Shown here: in pieces, positions 33,401 to 44,563 of the stretch | Layout of the letters: every line of letters begins with the position of its first letter | How positions within the stretch are numbered: the stretch's first letter is position 1 | Source: Asterochloris sp. CNOR1 | Taxonomy: Eukaryota > Chlorophyta > Trebouxiophyceae > Trebouxiales > Trebouxiaceae | Length of the DNA stretch: 64,000 nucleotides | Direction of reading: 5' to 3' | Assembly: GCA_963969365.1 (NCBI GenBank) | Contig: OZ017746.1 | Coordinates: forward strand, 1,798,001 to 1,862,000 | Translations under genes and position numbers: made by a program | The notes under the pieces: model-generated | Database searches by the model: none | Seen by the model: the letters and a program-made list of their open reading frames with translations, nothing else | What the model was told of the DNA's origin: nothing

Positions 33401-35516
33401 GAGGATGGGATGGCATCCAGACAGCCTGAGTGGGAGCCTGGCAGCAGGGCTGCTGGCCACCTTACCTTCCGTGTCCACCCCAAAGGCGTAGAGCTTGTGG
33501 TCGGGGGAGACTGATGCGCCTCTCACCTGCAGGGGACAGCAAGAGCTCAGCTGCTGTGTGAGGCACAGCACGCCAGCCACGACAGGTGTCAGGCCACGGC
33601 GCTGCAGGCAGGCAGAGCAGAGCAGGCCACGACTGCAAGTCTCAGGCCCAGGGCATAGCAGAGGGCTTAGCCACAGGCCGCAACTGCACATCTCCAGCCA
33701 CAGCACAGCAGATGGCAGGAGCCAAGCAGGCCCTGACTTGCTCTGGTGCAGTGCCTCACCATGTAAAACTCGTGCTCCTCAGCCTCCTTGTTCTCATCCA
33801 GCAAGACCTCCTCAGGCTGGCTGGCGTCCAGCACATCCGTCTCTGCAGGGTGGGCAGCAACTGTCAGGGAGGCTGCATGTGTGGTCACACATGCTGCAGT
33901 CAGCGCGCCACACTCAGAGCCTTGTCAGCAGAGAGCAGCCTCATCTGCAGGCCAGGGACAGAGTCATGCAGGGTTCCGACTGCATGTCTGGTCAGCTGCC
34001 GGGTACTGCTGCGTGGTGACCCCAAGCCGGCATGCTGGCACAAATGGTCGACTGAAGGACTGGCATAGCCACTGGCTGAGTCTGGCCCTGCAGCGTCTGC
34101 CGCCTGCCGAATCAGGTGGGGGCGCACCCGAGGGGGGGCCTGCTCCCTCCGCCAGCCGCCGCCGGCAGTGCACACGGTACTGCTTGCCCTCCTCTGTCCT
34201 GCTGTAGTACATGTAGGGCCCATCCCTGCAGGCAGCACAGCTCAACATCCTGCACACAGAATTGCCCAGAGCCATCCCTGTGAAGAGCAGGCCACTGGAG
34301 CCCCTTGCAGGCCCAGGGCACCTGACCCGTTATGCAGACGCCAGCAGCTTCGACATCTCAGCTGTGTGCAGTTGCAGTTGCGTGCACAGTCTGTAGGTCA
34401 GCACTGATCGCAGACGGCTGGCTGGCAGCAGCTTGGGCTGGCAGGCACGCCTTGAGGCTGCCAGCGCCTCACGGGCCCAGGCTGGCAGGCACCCACCTCT
34501 GGGGCACCCCCTGGTCGGCCTCCTGTATGCGGCCACGCATCTCCTTGTACAGCTGCTCCTGCAAGCCCTCTGTGTCCCGCAGCACTGACTTGGTGTAGGC
34601 AGTCTCAGCCTGCAGGGCTGTCACGCGGGACAGTGGATGCCAAAGTATTGACAGGCATCTCAGCAGCAGCCATGGAATTGCGCTGCAAGCAGTCCTGGGG
34701 GCTATTCTGCCACAAGCAGCTGCCACACCAGTGCTACTCATGACACATGTAGGGGCTAGTGTCATTTGTACAAAGCATGCGGCTCAGTGTGCTGTCCCCT
34801 CAAAAGCCTGCCAAAAGGCATGCGTGTCACACCTTGAGGTGCTCAATGATGGCAGGGTCCTTCCGCTCATCGTCCCTCAGCCAGTAGTAGGGGTCATCCC
34901 ACGGGGCAGCATTCACATTCGGCGGCGGCTCCACCTGGTGCGGGCGCTGCTCCGGCCTGGGAGGGTCCAGCACCTCTGCAATGGCAAGCAAGCACACGGT
35001 GCAGGCCTGACTTTGGCACTGACAAAAGGTATGTGCTGTAGACTTGCGACATACCTCATGCACACTGCCCACACTTGAGTGCTACTGCATTGGCCTCAAA
35101 GCGCTCATGAGAGGCGTTTATGTCCACTAAGCAGGAGCAGGTGCTGTGTGGGATGAAGAGGCCTACCTAGCCTCGCTTGCTCCACGTCCTGCACAGAGGC
35201 CGAGTTGGCAGTATATGCCCGCACTGCTTGCATGAGCTTCTTCTTCTCCCCGTCTCTGGTGCCAGCGTGTGGCCAGTCCCGAAAAATGTAGCTGCAGCCA
35301 TGACGCTGAATCAGCTGAAGGGCTGCCTGGCGGTCCCTCCCACTCAGCAGGCGCATGTTGCCGCCATGCAGCAGCTGTCTGACAGGTCCATGGGCCTGAC
35401 TGCGCCTGAACAAGCAATAAGGGCTCATGCAGTGGGACCTGGCTGAAACAAAGTGTGGTGCTCACCCCAGCAGATGCATTAGGCAGCACTTGCTTCAGAA
35501 ACGCAAAGCTTGTCAC
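27417..35516 (-). CDS. Oligopeptidase B / protease II family serine peptidase (about 20 exons)
   Basis: Prolyl-oligopeptidase clan enzyme that cuts short peptides after basic residues. The catalytic Ser lies in [20 protein letters not shown] (about 28720-28660), Asp in [16 protein letters not shown] (about 27785-27735) and His in [14 protein letters not shown] (about 27560-27520), so the triad is complete. Propeller exons include [18 protein letters not shown] (34915-34850), [20 protein letters not shown] (34225-34165), [19 protein letters not shown] (33520-33465), [20 protein letters not shown] (about 33005-32945), [17 protein letters not shown] (32515-32465), [19 protein letters not shown] (31976-31920) and [20 protein letters not shown] (30290-30230). 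The presumed first exons (35516 to about 35174) encode a leader [17 protein letters not shown], which could be an organelle presequence, and a segment resembling the USP N terminus (see findings). It joins the OPB body in phase through a GTAGGC donor and EVLDPPRP. Starts upstream remain possible. Confidence 0.9.
29961..29992. repeat. Copy of an oligopeptidase B exon end and its donor, inside the following intron
   Basis: 29961-29992 matches 30134-30165 at 30 of 32 positions without gaps. The latter is the end of the exon encoding GSCPMLLNG on the minus strand together with its GTGAGG donor; the copy reads SCPMLLDG and keeps GTGAGG. The surrounding intron (about 29500-30133) also holds looser repeats of cagccacaggcagcag-type segments. 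Confidence 0.8.
32064..32112. repeat. Decayed copy of an oligopeptidase B exon start with its acceptor
   Basis: 32064-32112 matches 31936-31984 at 34 of 49 positions without gaps. The true exon starts with [14 protein letters not shown] after CCTGCAG on the minus strand; the copy reads [14 protein letters not shown] after GCTTCAG/CTGCAG and then meets a stop. It is 128 bases upstream of the true exon edge in transcript direction. Confidence 0.78.
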
Positions 35517-35818
35517 CTGACAAGCACAAATGATAGGGCTGCAGCAGATGCTGCAACTGCCCCAACCATTGGAGAAGGTCTCCTCATGCTAGGCAGGTTG
35601 TGACAATGATCTGGGGGACAGTTGGGGCTTTGACTAGGTCACGGGGTGACCTATCAGTGGAGCCAGATTCAGCCCTGCAAATCGAACATCCAGTTCAGAT
35701 GTGTGACAAAGCAATGTCATGACCTGCTCAACGACGTGAAAGATGCTTTTGCTGGCATCTCCAGTCTTGTGCCCCAGCGACTGTCGTTGACTAACATCAT
35801 CCATCAAAGCAGCGGGGC
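35517..35818. promoter_or_regulatory. Divergent promoter interval, oligopeptidase B / SET methyltransferase
   Basis: 302 bases lie between the two opposing start codons. The minus strand is open across part of it but with no recognisable product. It presumably holds both promoters; no specific element was identified. Confidence 0.45.
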
Positions 35819-38800
35819 ATGGCGGCTCTGCTCTGGTTGCTGGCCTTCGCCGGGCTGCTTGATTGCACCCAGAGTGCACCAGCGGTTGACTGGTCCTCTG
35901 CCCCGGCCGTTCCCCTTGCCAGCGGCCAGCTGCAACTGCAGCAGGCCACAGTACGTGTCATACGCCTGTCTGGGTTTTGCAACTACAGGGTGGCACTCAA
36001 GGCAAATGACACCCCCTTTCATGCGGCCTGGGGTGTCTCATCTGAGTGGGAGCTGCTCACTCGCCCTGCCAACAGCACACGCTGCGAGGTTGGACCAGTC
36101 CACACCTCAGAGCACAGTGTGCAGCACAGCAGCGATGAGACTGCATTGTTCTTGATAGGCCCTCCACACGAAGCTGACTATGGCATACTGGATCTGCGGC
36201 TTCAAGGTAAGCGCCCAAGTGCACAAATTCTCTCTGGTCTGTGTGCCTGCATTATCGACGCTCCCTGTCACTTCTCGCTTACGAGGAAGCGCTGCATGTG
36301 GCCTGCACCATCCCCTGCAGGCACACCCATTGGCTGTTCAGATGGCAGCGCTGTCCTTCCTTCCCTGGCCCAGACAGCAGCAGTCCAGCTTCAGCTGGAC
36401 AGCCCAGCCAGCATCTACCCTCTGCACCACTCAGGGAACACCCTGGGCCCCGTGGTGGACTGGGCTCGCTCACAGGGTGCCCAGCTGCCCAAGCTGGTGC
36501 CTGCTGCCTTTGGAAGGGTGCGCGGGATGAGGGCGCTGCACGACATAGGCGCCAAGGAGGTCTTTCTCAGCCTCCCCAGGAAGCTGTGCCTGCAGGTGGG
36601 AGTGGCCGCAAGTGGCAGCATGGAACTATTGAGGGACGCCTGGCACCCTGTCGTTGGGCTGGACAGGCCCGGGGAACTGTTGGCTTGCAGCCTGACTTCC
36701 CTAGTTCAGCCAGCTGCCAGCGTCGTCATTGGCAGCAGATGCAGCTGCAGAAGCGCAGGCCTGAGAGCTGCTCTTGTGCCCCGGAAGCTTTGTGATGGCG
36801 GTGTTGACCCAGGCAAGGGGCAGCATGCACAGTGGTGCTGTGATGACCTGCAGGTGGTGGAGGGTGAGTCCACCCCCAACCCGGTGCCGCACCTTGTGAG
36901 CAACAGGGTGTGGCGGCTCATGGGAGGCGGACACTACACTGACCTGTGAGTCCTGCTGTACCCCACTGAGTGAGCTGCGTAACTCCGCAATGCTGCATCC
37001 GCCTCCCAAACGAGACTTGATCAATGTCAGGGATGGCTCATGTCAGCAGCAGCTGCTTGCAAGTCCTTACGAGCCCAGATAAGGCCACGTAATCTTCTCG
37101 AGCGGCTGGCTTCTGATATGGCATGCATGACAGGCATCAGAACCTCCAACCATTGGATGGCCGTCATCGGCCTCCCCAGCCGCTCACAGCTGCACCTCTG
37201 CATTGCAGAGCTTTGCTGCACACCCCTCTGTTGCAGCAGGGCACAACATGCGCCTGGCTGCCCCTCCCTGCAGGCCTGGACAGCTGTCATTCCTGCTACT
37301 GAGCGAGATGCTGAAGGGTACCAACTCTTTCTGGCACGCCTATGTCCAGCACCTGCCCAGCCACCACAACCTGCTGGTCAGGTGGAGCACCAGCGAACTG
37401 GCAGCGCTGCAGGACGCAACACTGGTGTCTGAGGTGATGGAGTGGCCATAGTCCAAGGCATGCTTGGCAGACTCTATGCTGAGGGCTGGTCCAGCAACAC
37501 TGCTGGGAAGGCTCTGGGTTGAGTCCCCAAACCAGGCTGCAGTCCTAACATGCATGCATCAGCTCATGCACACATGCATGCGTGCAGTGTGCTGCAAGCA
37601 GGGCCACACTGCACTCTGGTAAATGTGGTCTCTCTGCCATGCTGCTGCCTCGTTTCAGCCTCTGACCCCCATTGTAACTATGCTTGCTTGCTGCAGGCAG
37701 TAGGTGCAGCATGCGGAACAACTGGTGCACCAGCCACATCTGTTCTGAGCCCTGCCTGTGCAGGCGTCGTCACAGCCGTACCTGATCTGTGCTACCCTCA
37801 CTGTGCAGGCAGTGCTGCAGAAGACCACCCTGGAGGACGCATACCAGATGATCCAGGATGAGCCCATTGTGCAGAAATATGGCATAACCCTGGACCAGTT
37901 TGTTTGGGCCGCATGCCAGCGCATGAGCCGGGCGTTTAACCTGCCACCTCGTGCAGGTGGGGCTCTGCATGCACCAATGTCCACTGTTGCCTGGCTGCAA
38001 GGACACTGCAAGCGATGTTTGGTGCACAACAAGAGCTCAGCTGGCACCGATGCTGGCATCCTGCTACTCAGCCCTGTCGCCAGCTCCCCTGATCTGACAC
38101 ACTGTACCCCTATGCTCAGTGGAATCCAAGCGCTGGCATGAGGGGAGGTCAGACCAGCACCCAATGATGCTACACTGCCATGTACGCAGGGTCACCTGGG
38201 CCCAACCCTGGGGGCGGCGCTCCCTGCACATCAACTTGCCTGCAAACAGGCGTACCTTGCCTGCCAGCACCAGTGAGCACTGAGCAGCTCTGCCTCTGCA
38301 GGGCCCCTGGGCCTCAACCCCTGGGCTGTGGGCGCCTGCCTCTTCCCGCTGATCATCATGCTGCGCATTCCCCTGGTCCAGCAATGTTGGAAGCACAGCC
38401 GCCGGGCGCATGACGTGTGCCGCGTCCTGCTGGTGCTGACCATGGGGTGGAGCCTGGTGCAGCAGCGCCTGCAGGGCAGCCAGGCTCTGGCTTTCCACCC
38501 CCTGTCTGACGCGCTGAATCACGAGCTCTATGTCAAGGCAAGTTGACTGCAGGCCATGTCCAGCACATGCCTGTGCCCTAGAACCAGATCTGTGTGCAGC
38601 TTCTAGCCCTGAAGTCTCCTGTGGTATGTGTGACACCGGCACTTTGATGCTCATGCGCTGCTGCAATGCAACAGTGGTAGCTGTGGGCCATCAGCCTGCA
38701 TGCATCAACTGGTGCCAACCCGTGCGCTCAAGTGCTTTGTGTCTGTCTGCAGGGTGAAATCAGGGCAGCACCATTCACAAATGCTATCAAGCTTGTGACT

Positions 38801-39967
38801 GGCGCAGACGGCATCAAAGCCGGCTCGGAGGTGACTGCAGTCTGTTGGCGGTCACCTCAGTTGACTGCCAGCTGCATTCTACAATTGACTGGTGTGGGAG
38901 AGGGGGCCTGTAACTTTAGGCAATCTGCGCAGCCTCCACTGCCTGCAGGTCCACATATCCTATGGGTCACTCAGAAACCAAGAGTTCCTACAATCGTATG
39001 GCTTCACCGTTCCTGACTCTCCCGAGGAGGCTGTGATCCTTTACCTCCTTGATACAGAGGTAGGTCAGTGGACTGGAGGCCAGCAAAACTGCAGACAACA
39101 TTCTGCTGCAGTGTGATTGCTGGCACATCACACTCGGCCAGTTGTGGCGCATGGGACTGCGGTGCCTTTCAAGTCACACCACCTCCCTTCCCCCTTCTCC
39201 CAGGCTGCAAAGCACAGCCGCTGCTGCACCCCTGTGCCGCAAAGTTTGCCTTGCAAGAGCTGCTGACACCAGTGACAGGCAGTACAAGCTGGGCAGCATG
39301 CCCTAGTTGGCAGCTGCCAGCACGTAACACCAGGGCACACGAGAACAGCTGGTCTCATGCGGAATGGTGGACATCATCCCACAGCTGCAGGCAGGCTGGT
39401 AGCTGCACACTGGACGTCTGAGCTGGGGTCGGCTGCAGGTGGAGCTCAAGATGGAGGGCATAGGTGCGGAGGTCCTTCAGGGTCTGAGGATGCAGTATGC
39501 CACAGAGGAGCAGATGGAGGAGGCTGCAGCCTTCAAGCCCAAGCGGTGGCTGTGGGAGGCAGTGCAGAACCTTGAGCTTCCCAGTGTGGCAGGTTTCTTT
39601 AAGACTGCCAGATTCAATAGCCTGGAGCAGAAGGTTGTGCAGGTGAGGCTTCCTTGTCAAGGGGTTGGTGAGTGCAGAAGGCTGGGCATGCAAGCCCTGG
39701 ACACTGGCAGGCATGCGTGCTATGGTTGATCCTACTGTCCTGCATGTCTTGCAGGTGCTGCTGGATGCCTGCAGCACAGAATTGAACAGCAAGCCAACCA
39801 CTCTTGGAGAGGACTTAGACTTGTTACGCAAGGCTGCCCCAGCTGAGCACAGCAGGGCTTGGCTTGCACTACAGTATCGCATTGGTCAGAAACAGGTGCT
39901 GCAGAACTGTATAGAAGAGCAGAGGCTAAGATATAACGCTTTGAGGACAAGCCCCTGGCTGTTATAG
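35819..39967 (+). CDS. SET-domain protein lysine methyltransferase (Rubisco LSMT/SETD3-like) with predicted signal peptide
   Basis: Exons 35819-36206, 36321-36595, 37209-37433, 37809-37956, 38302-38537, 38753-38830, 38949-39059, 39439-39642 and 39755-39967 join in phase to 625 residues. The SET portion begins at GPVVDWARSQGAQLPKLVPA, continues with a split insert, and contains HPLSDALNHE (usual PLADMLNH) and HISYGSLRNQEFLQSYGF with the catalytic-core tyrosine motif. The C-terminal LSMT substrate-binding helical domain follows (LLDACSTELNSKPTTLGED). The N terminus is MAALLWLLAFAGLLDCTQSA, a typical cleavable signal peptide, then about 110 residues of unknown extracytosolic-like sequence with two N-glycosylation sequons (NDT, NST). 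Intron 1 is 114 bases, in frame and stop-free, so its retention would also give a long protein. Intron 5 uses a GC donor at 38538. A 45-residue insert sits between LFPL and SDALNH. Confidence 0.86.
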
Positions 39968-40212
39968 GGTCTGTTGAAGGCTCGGAGTATCAGACAATAG
40001 GAAAATGAACAGGTTGAAGAAACTTTCTAGACAGTCAGGCTTTCAATTTCATTCAGTTCAGTGTGAAGCGTAAGAGAGCGCTCTCCTCAGTGCCAGAGCT
40101 GTGAATGTGTTAAAGCATGCGGTGCTTGATAGAGCTGCAAAATGGGGTACATGTCTGAGAATGGGGGGCTGACGGGCGATGAGGGCACGCTCTCAGCCCC
40201 AAGTTGCAAAAG

Positions 40213-43200
40213 TCAAGGCTTGTAGTCTCGTGCTGAGCCATACTCCCACTTCTCAAGTGTCCTATGGAAGCGCCACAAGGACCTGGGGTTTCTTCTGAGC
40301 AACAGCTCAACTGCTGGCCGAAAGGCATTTGCTATGCTGTAGAGCATGTTGTAAGTGACAATGCCGGCAAAGCTGCGTCCCAACAGGCTGGACGCTGCTG
40401 GACTGTCCATGAAGAGGGTGATGGCTATAATCTGCAATGCAAAGCATAGGGCTTGAAGACTTTCTGAAGCCAGGCGGCTGTGACACCAGCAAGGATCCAG
40501 CACACATTCTGCTCACTCAATCACACTGCATGGGGACATCAGCTCTGTACATCTCTGTGCACCCCTGTCACTAGCACGAGACACCTTGCTGCTCAGCTGA
40601 TCAGCGAAAGGTGTGTAGGTGAGCAGGACATCTTTTGGAAACTCACATTGCCAGGTGATTTCAAAATCTGGTTGACTACTATGCGGGAGAGGGAGCCAGC
40701 CTGCATGACATCCTGCAAGAAGGGCTTATAAACCTCCTCCCCCATCTGCTGCATCTCGCCGAAGCTGCCTCCGATGTAGTTGTTGATGAGCGATGGGTTC
40801 ACAGTGTCAAAATTCTGCCCTGTATGCACAGGCCACCACTGCCTGAGTCAGGTGCTGCCACAACCAGCGGGGCGGCCTTCAGCCAGGCTGGGCCGCAACG
40901 CTGTGTCATAGAGTATTTTCTTGTGAGGAGGCAGGGCATGGTCTGTACTCAGCACAGATGCAAGACAAACGTCGGAGCAAGCCACCATGGCCACTCACAT
41001 GCACGGGTCCCCATGGTCTGTTGCATGGCAGCGGTTATAGATATGGCTGGGCTGTGTGGCTGCAGCAGAGCCATGCTGTGGCGGCTGAGGTCGTCAAGCT
41101 CCAGTGCAGTTGTCACAGAATTTGTCAGTCTGCGCAGGTGCCGTGCAATGGCTCCGAAGCCTGCAACAAAGCAGCACCCCAGACCTGTGGCGTGACCCCA
41201 CAGCAGCAAGCAAAGTGGCATTCAAGCAAGGAAGCATGACTCGTGACAGCAACAGCCCCTGGCATGCACGACCTTGTAAATTTGCCGCCACATAGGAGCC
41301 CTGCCTGTGGCGTTCAGCATGCAAGGGCAGCAGCCACAGCGCCATGAAGCATGCCTCTGCTTGAATTGCGGCACACCTGCAAAGCTCAGCGCAGAGCGGT
41401 TGCCGGCAGAGTCCCCGATGTGCAGCAGGCGCGAGGTGCAGGGCTCCAGGGGGCTGTCGATCCAGCTGCAGGCAGCAGGGCACCTCCTCAGCCCCGCAGG
41501 GTAGGCCCCAGCCCCCCATCAAGGAGCAGGAGTGCTTCTTCCTGCCAGATACAGCTCACTTGGGCACAAATCCAAAAAAGGCACGCTGCAGCTGAACGCC
41601 TGCCAGGTCTCTGCACTCTCTGTACTGGGGCAGCAGACGCAGGTACTCTGAGTAGGCCTCCTCGAGGGACAGCCTGCCTGCAGTCATGACAGCACAGCCA
41701 TGTTGCCGCACTCTCTGAAGTGCGCAGCACCTGCAGGCATGCAGGGTGCCCCGACAGGGACCACGCTGCCCTGCACGGCAAGGCTGCTGCAGGGCCCCAG
41801 CACAGCACATGTCACAGCAGGCTTGCCTGTTGCAGGGTCCACATAGCTGAACATGTAGGTTGTGAGGCCATCCCGCGCCGGGAACACCTCCCAAAACCAT
41901 TGCACTTTACGCTGTCTGCAGCAGCCGTGGTACTACAGGGTCAGCAGTCATCCTCGACATGGTGCATGGTGGACGCGCGGGTACATCAGAGGGGTGCAGC
42001 CCCATGGCCTGAGTTGTGCAGCATGCTACTTCATCAGCGCCGCTGGCACGCGGGTGTCAAGCAGCGTGTCTTGCAGGAGCAGCATCGTCACTCCAATGCT
42101 GGCCGCAGACTGTGGCGCAGCAGGTTTGGTGGCAGGAGGGGCTCACATGTCGATGGGTGTGAAGGAGTAGAGCAGGTCTGCGGTGCTGCAGGGGGGCAGA
42201 CCTTGGCTGCAGCTGCCCACCATGAGCACCACACTGTCCGGCTTGACCCCCCCCCGTGCCTGGGCAGCTATGGGGCTGAAGCTGCCCATGGCATCAACCA
42301 CCAGGCGAGCATGCAGGGTGACCTGCACCGGCTGGTAAGCAGTCACAGGAGACAGCGCACACGCGCATCGGCAAGCCACCCCCAGGCAGCAGCAAACGCA
42401 CTCTGCACGGGCACAGGCTGGGCGTGCGCTCAGCCGGCAAGCTGCCTGACCTGGTTGCCGCAGACTCTCACCTGTGCCCGGCTGCTTGGCTGCTGTGTGG
42501 CCACGCGGAGCTCTGAGCCCTCTCCCCCTGCGCCGCCTGCAGCTGCATTGGGCTGCTTCGGTGTGGCAAACTGCAGCGCCACGCCATCAGGATGGACGGT
42601 GGCTTCCTGGAAGCCAAGCCCCTCCAGCAGAGTGCTGCAGGACAGGATGAATGCTGCCTCAGCACGCTGCAGACACCTTAGTATGTACTGAGATTCCTGT
42701 GAGGGTGGGGCAGAGGCCCAGGCTTGCGCTGGGTGCTGATTGCCCTCAGGGGCTTCTTTCATGTCAGCAATGCAGTGTCAGCAGAACAGAAGCTCACCCG
42801 CCAGCTCCCAAGAAACGCTGCTTCACGCTCTCCAGCAGGCGCACTGGGTACACTCCACAATTTAGCACGTCGGTCGTCACAATCTCTGGGCTGCCGTGCA
42901 GCGCGACCCTGCACACAGGAGCAGCATTCCTGTAGAGTCTGGAGCAGCCTGGCTAGTGCCCCATTGACTGCTGCAGGCACCTCCGCCCTGCAGCATGAAT
43001 GGATCCCCACCTGACGGGATTGAACTCAGAAACGATTGCCTCCTCCATTTCTGCTGCAGTGATGAGGCCTAGCTCTACAAACACCTGCAGAGCAGCACAA
43101 CATGGTGGCATAGCTGTACAAACATCTGCAGAGCGGCACTGCAGGCGGCAATGCATTAGTCTGGCATAAATCTCTAGGTAGACAACCTGCAGGCTGCACA

Positions 43201-44206
43201 TCTGCATGTCCTGGGCACTCCATCTGCAGCGGCCATGCCTGCCAGCTTCTGTCCTCCACAGCCTTGTCTATGTGCAGCCACAACCAGCTGCAGCCAGCAC
43301 ACTCACCTTCATTTCCTTGCGTCCAATGTTCCACTCCTGCTCACGCCCGACCACTTTATTTCTTTCAATGACAGCCACCTGCACCTATACGCAGGCAGGG
43401 GGATGCACATGACAAGGCAGCAGTTTGTCGGGCCGCGGCTGGGGATGGCGGCATCACACTAACCAGCTCATGTGCTGCAGGAGTTGGGCCCAGTCTGCCA
43501 GCTGCACCAAAGTCGTACCCAAGCAACATCAATCAGCACGGCAGAACCCACCCCCCTGAGCGCGAGCGCCGCGGCCTGGAAAATGCCAAGGGTGCCGCCC
43601 AGAACGACGACGTCAAAACCTTGCACTCCTGCCTTCAGAGGCCTTAGCGATGGCACCTCCCTGATGACCTGCTTGGGCGGCATGACAGGCGTGTGAGGCG
43701 CCTCGCAGAGCTGGTGCCAGGCCGCATCAGCCTTCTGCAGGCTGCTGTAGGCCCTGCCACCAGGCACGGTCTGCAAGCAGAATGGAAGTCAGCACTGAAG
43801 TGGGGCTCCTGATCCTGCAGCTCAGGCTAGGACTTGCTGTAGGCAAACTCACGTCCAGCATCTGCTCTACAGAGCTGGACTTGGTAGCTGATTTCTGCGG
43901 CCTGGCCTGCACCTGCTGTCTTGATGCCGCTCTACATGCATGCTGTGCTATCTGCTGCGGCATCTGGTTGTGGTGCCTGCATGTCGACCTATCCATACAT
44001 GCACCAATTGGCGACATGGGGGTGTGAGAAAACACTTTCTCTGAGTGCTCTGAGAGCATTGCCAAGGTCGTGCATCGCCTGGCATTGCCACACCTGATTG
44101 TTATAGTTGCAGATGCAAGTGTTGTGATTTGACGATTACTTTGGCTTCTTGCCAGCCTAGTTGAGAAGCTGTGGTCCGTTCCAATTGATTGATTGCAGTC
44201 GTCCAC
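40213..44206 (-). CDS. Plastid-type FAD/NAD(P)-binding oxidoreductase (lycopene-cyclase-like fold)
   Basis: A flavoprotein of the plant family described as FAD/NAD(P)-binding oxidoreductases; the reaction is not established. Exon 1 (44206-43853) encodes about 118 residues rich in Ser, Thr, Arg and Gln with few acids, a plausible plastid transit peptide. Exon 2 carries the Rossmann motif FDVVVLGGTLGIFQAAALAL and joins in phase to VAVIERNKVVGREQEWNIGR (about 43395-43325). Then come VFVELGLITAAEMEEAIVSE (about 43080-43025), SPEIVTTDVLNCGVYPV (about 42890-42840), VVDAMGSFSPIAAQARGG (about 42310-42250), FWEVFPARDGLTTYMFSYVD (41895-41840), LLHIGDSAGNRSALSFAG (about 41420-41375) and GFGAIARHLRRLTNSV (about 41160-41110). 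The C terminus is FHRTLEKWEYGSARDYKP. Internal exon borders were not all resolved. Confidence 0.88.
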
Positions 44207-44563
44207 ACAGAAGCATAAGTTGGAATCATCTCAGTGAGGCCAGGAGAGCCAGTACTTGCTCGCCAGCTGTGTGACCGCTCTGTACAGGTGTGTGCCAATT
44301 CTAGGCATTTTTCATTGTGTGTGCTTCAGGCAGTTGGATACCTTCAGTGTGAGCAACAGCTGTTGAAGCCTGCCTTGTGTGCTGGCGATTGGCAAACAGA
44401 CTGGCATGAATCTCCAGCTGGCTGGCCGTCACCTCTTGAACCATATGGCACAGGCACAATTGCCCTGCCTGCTGTGGCTTCTCAATTTGCAGCTTCGCCT
44501 CCAGAAGTGATACTCCTGATGCTGCAGGCAGCCTGCAAAGCAAAGAGGCTTGGCCCCTCAGGC
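44207..44563. promoter_or_regulatory. Divergent interval between FAD oxidoreductase and alpha-SNAP starts
   Basis: 357 bases lie between the two start codons. The plus strand is open upstream of the alpha-SNAP Met (from 44234), but MGDYDRKA matches the normal alpha-SNAP N terminus, so the upstream part is read as 5' UTR or promoter. No specific site was recognised. Confidence 0.45.
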
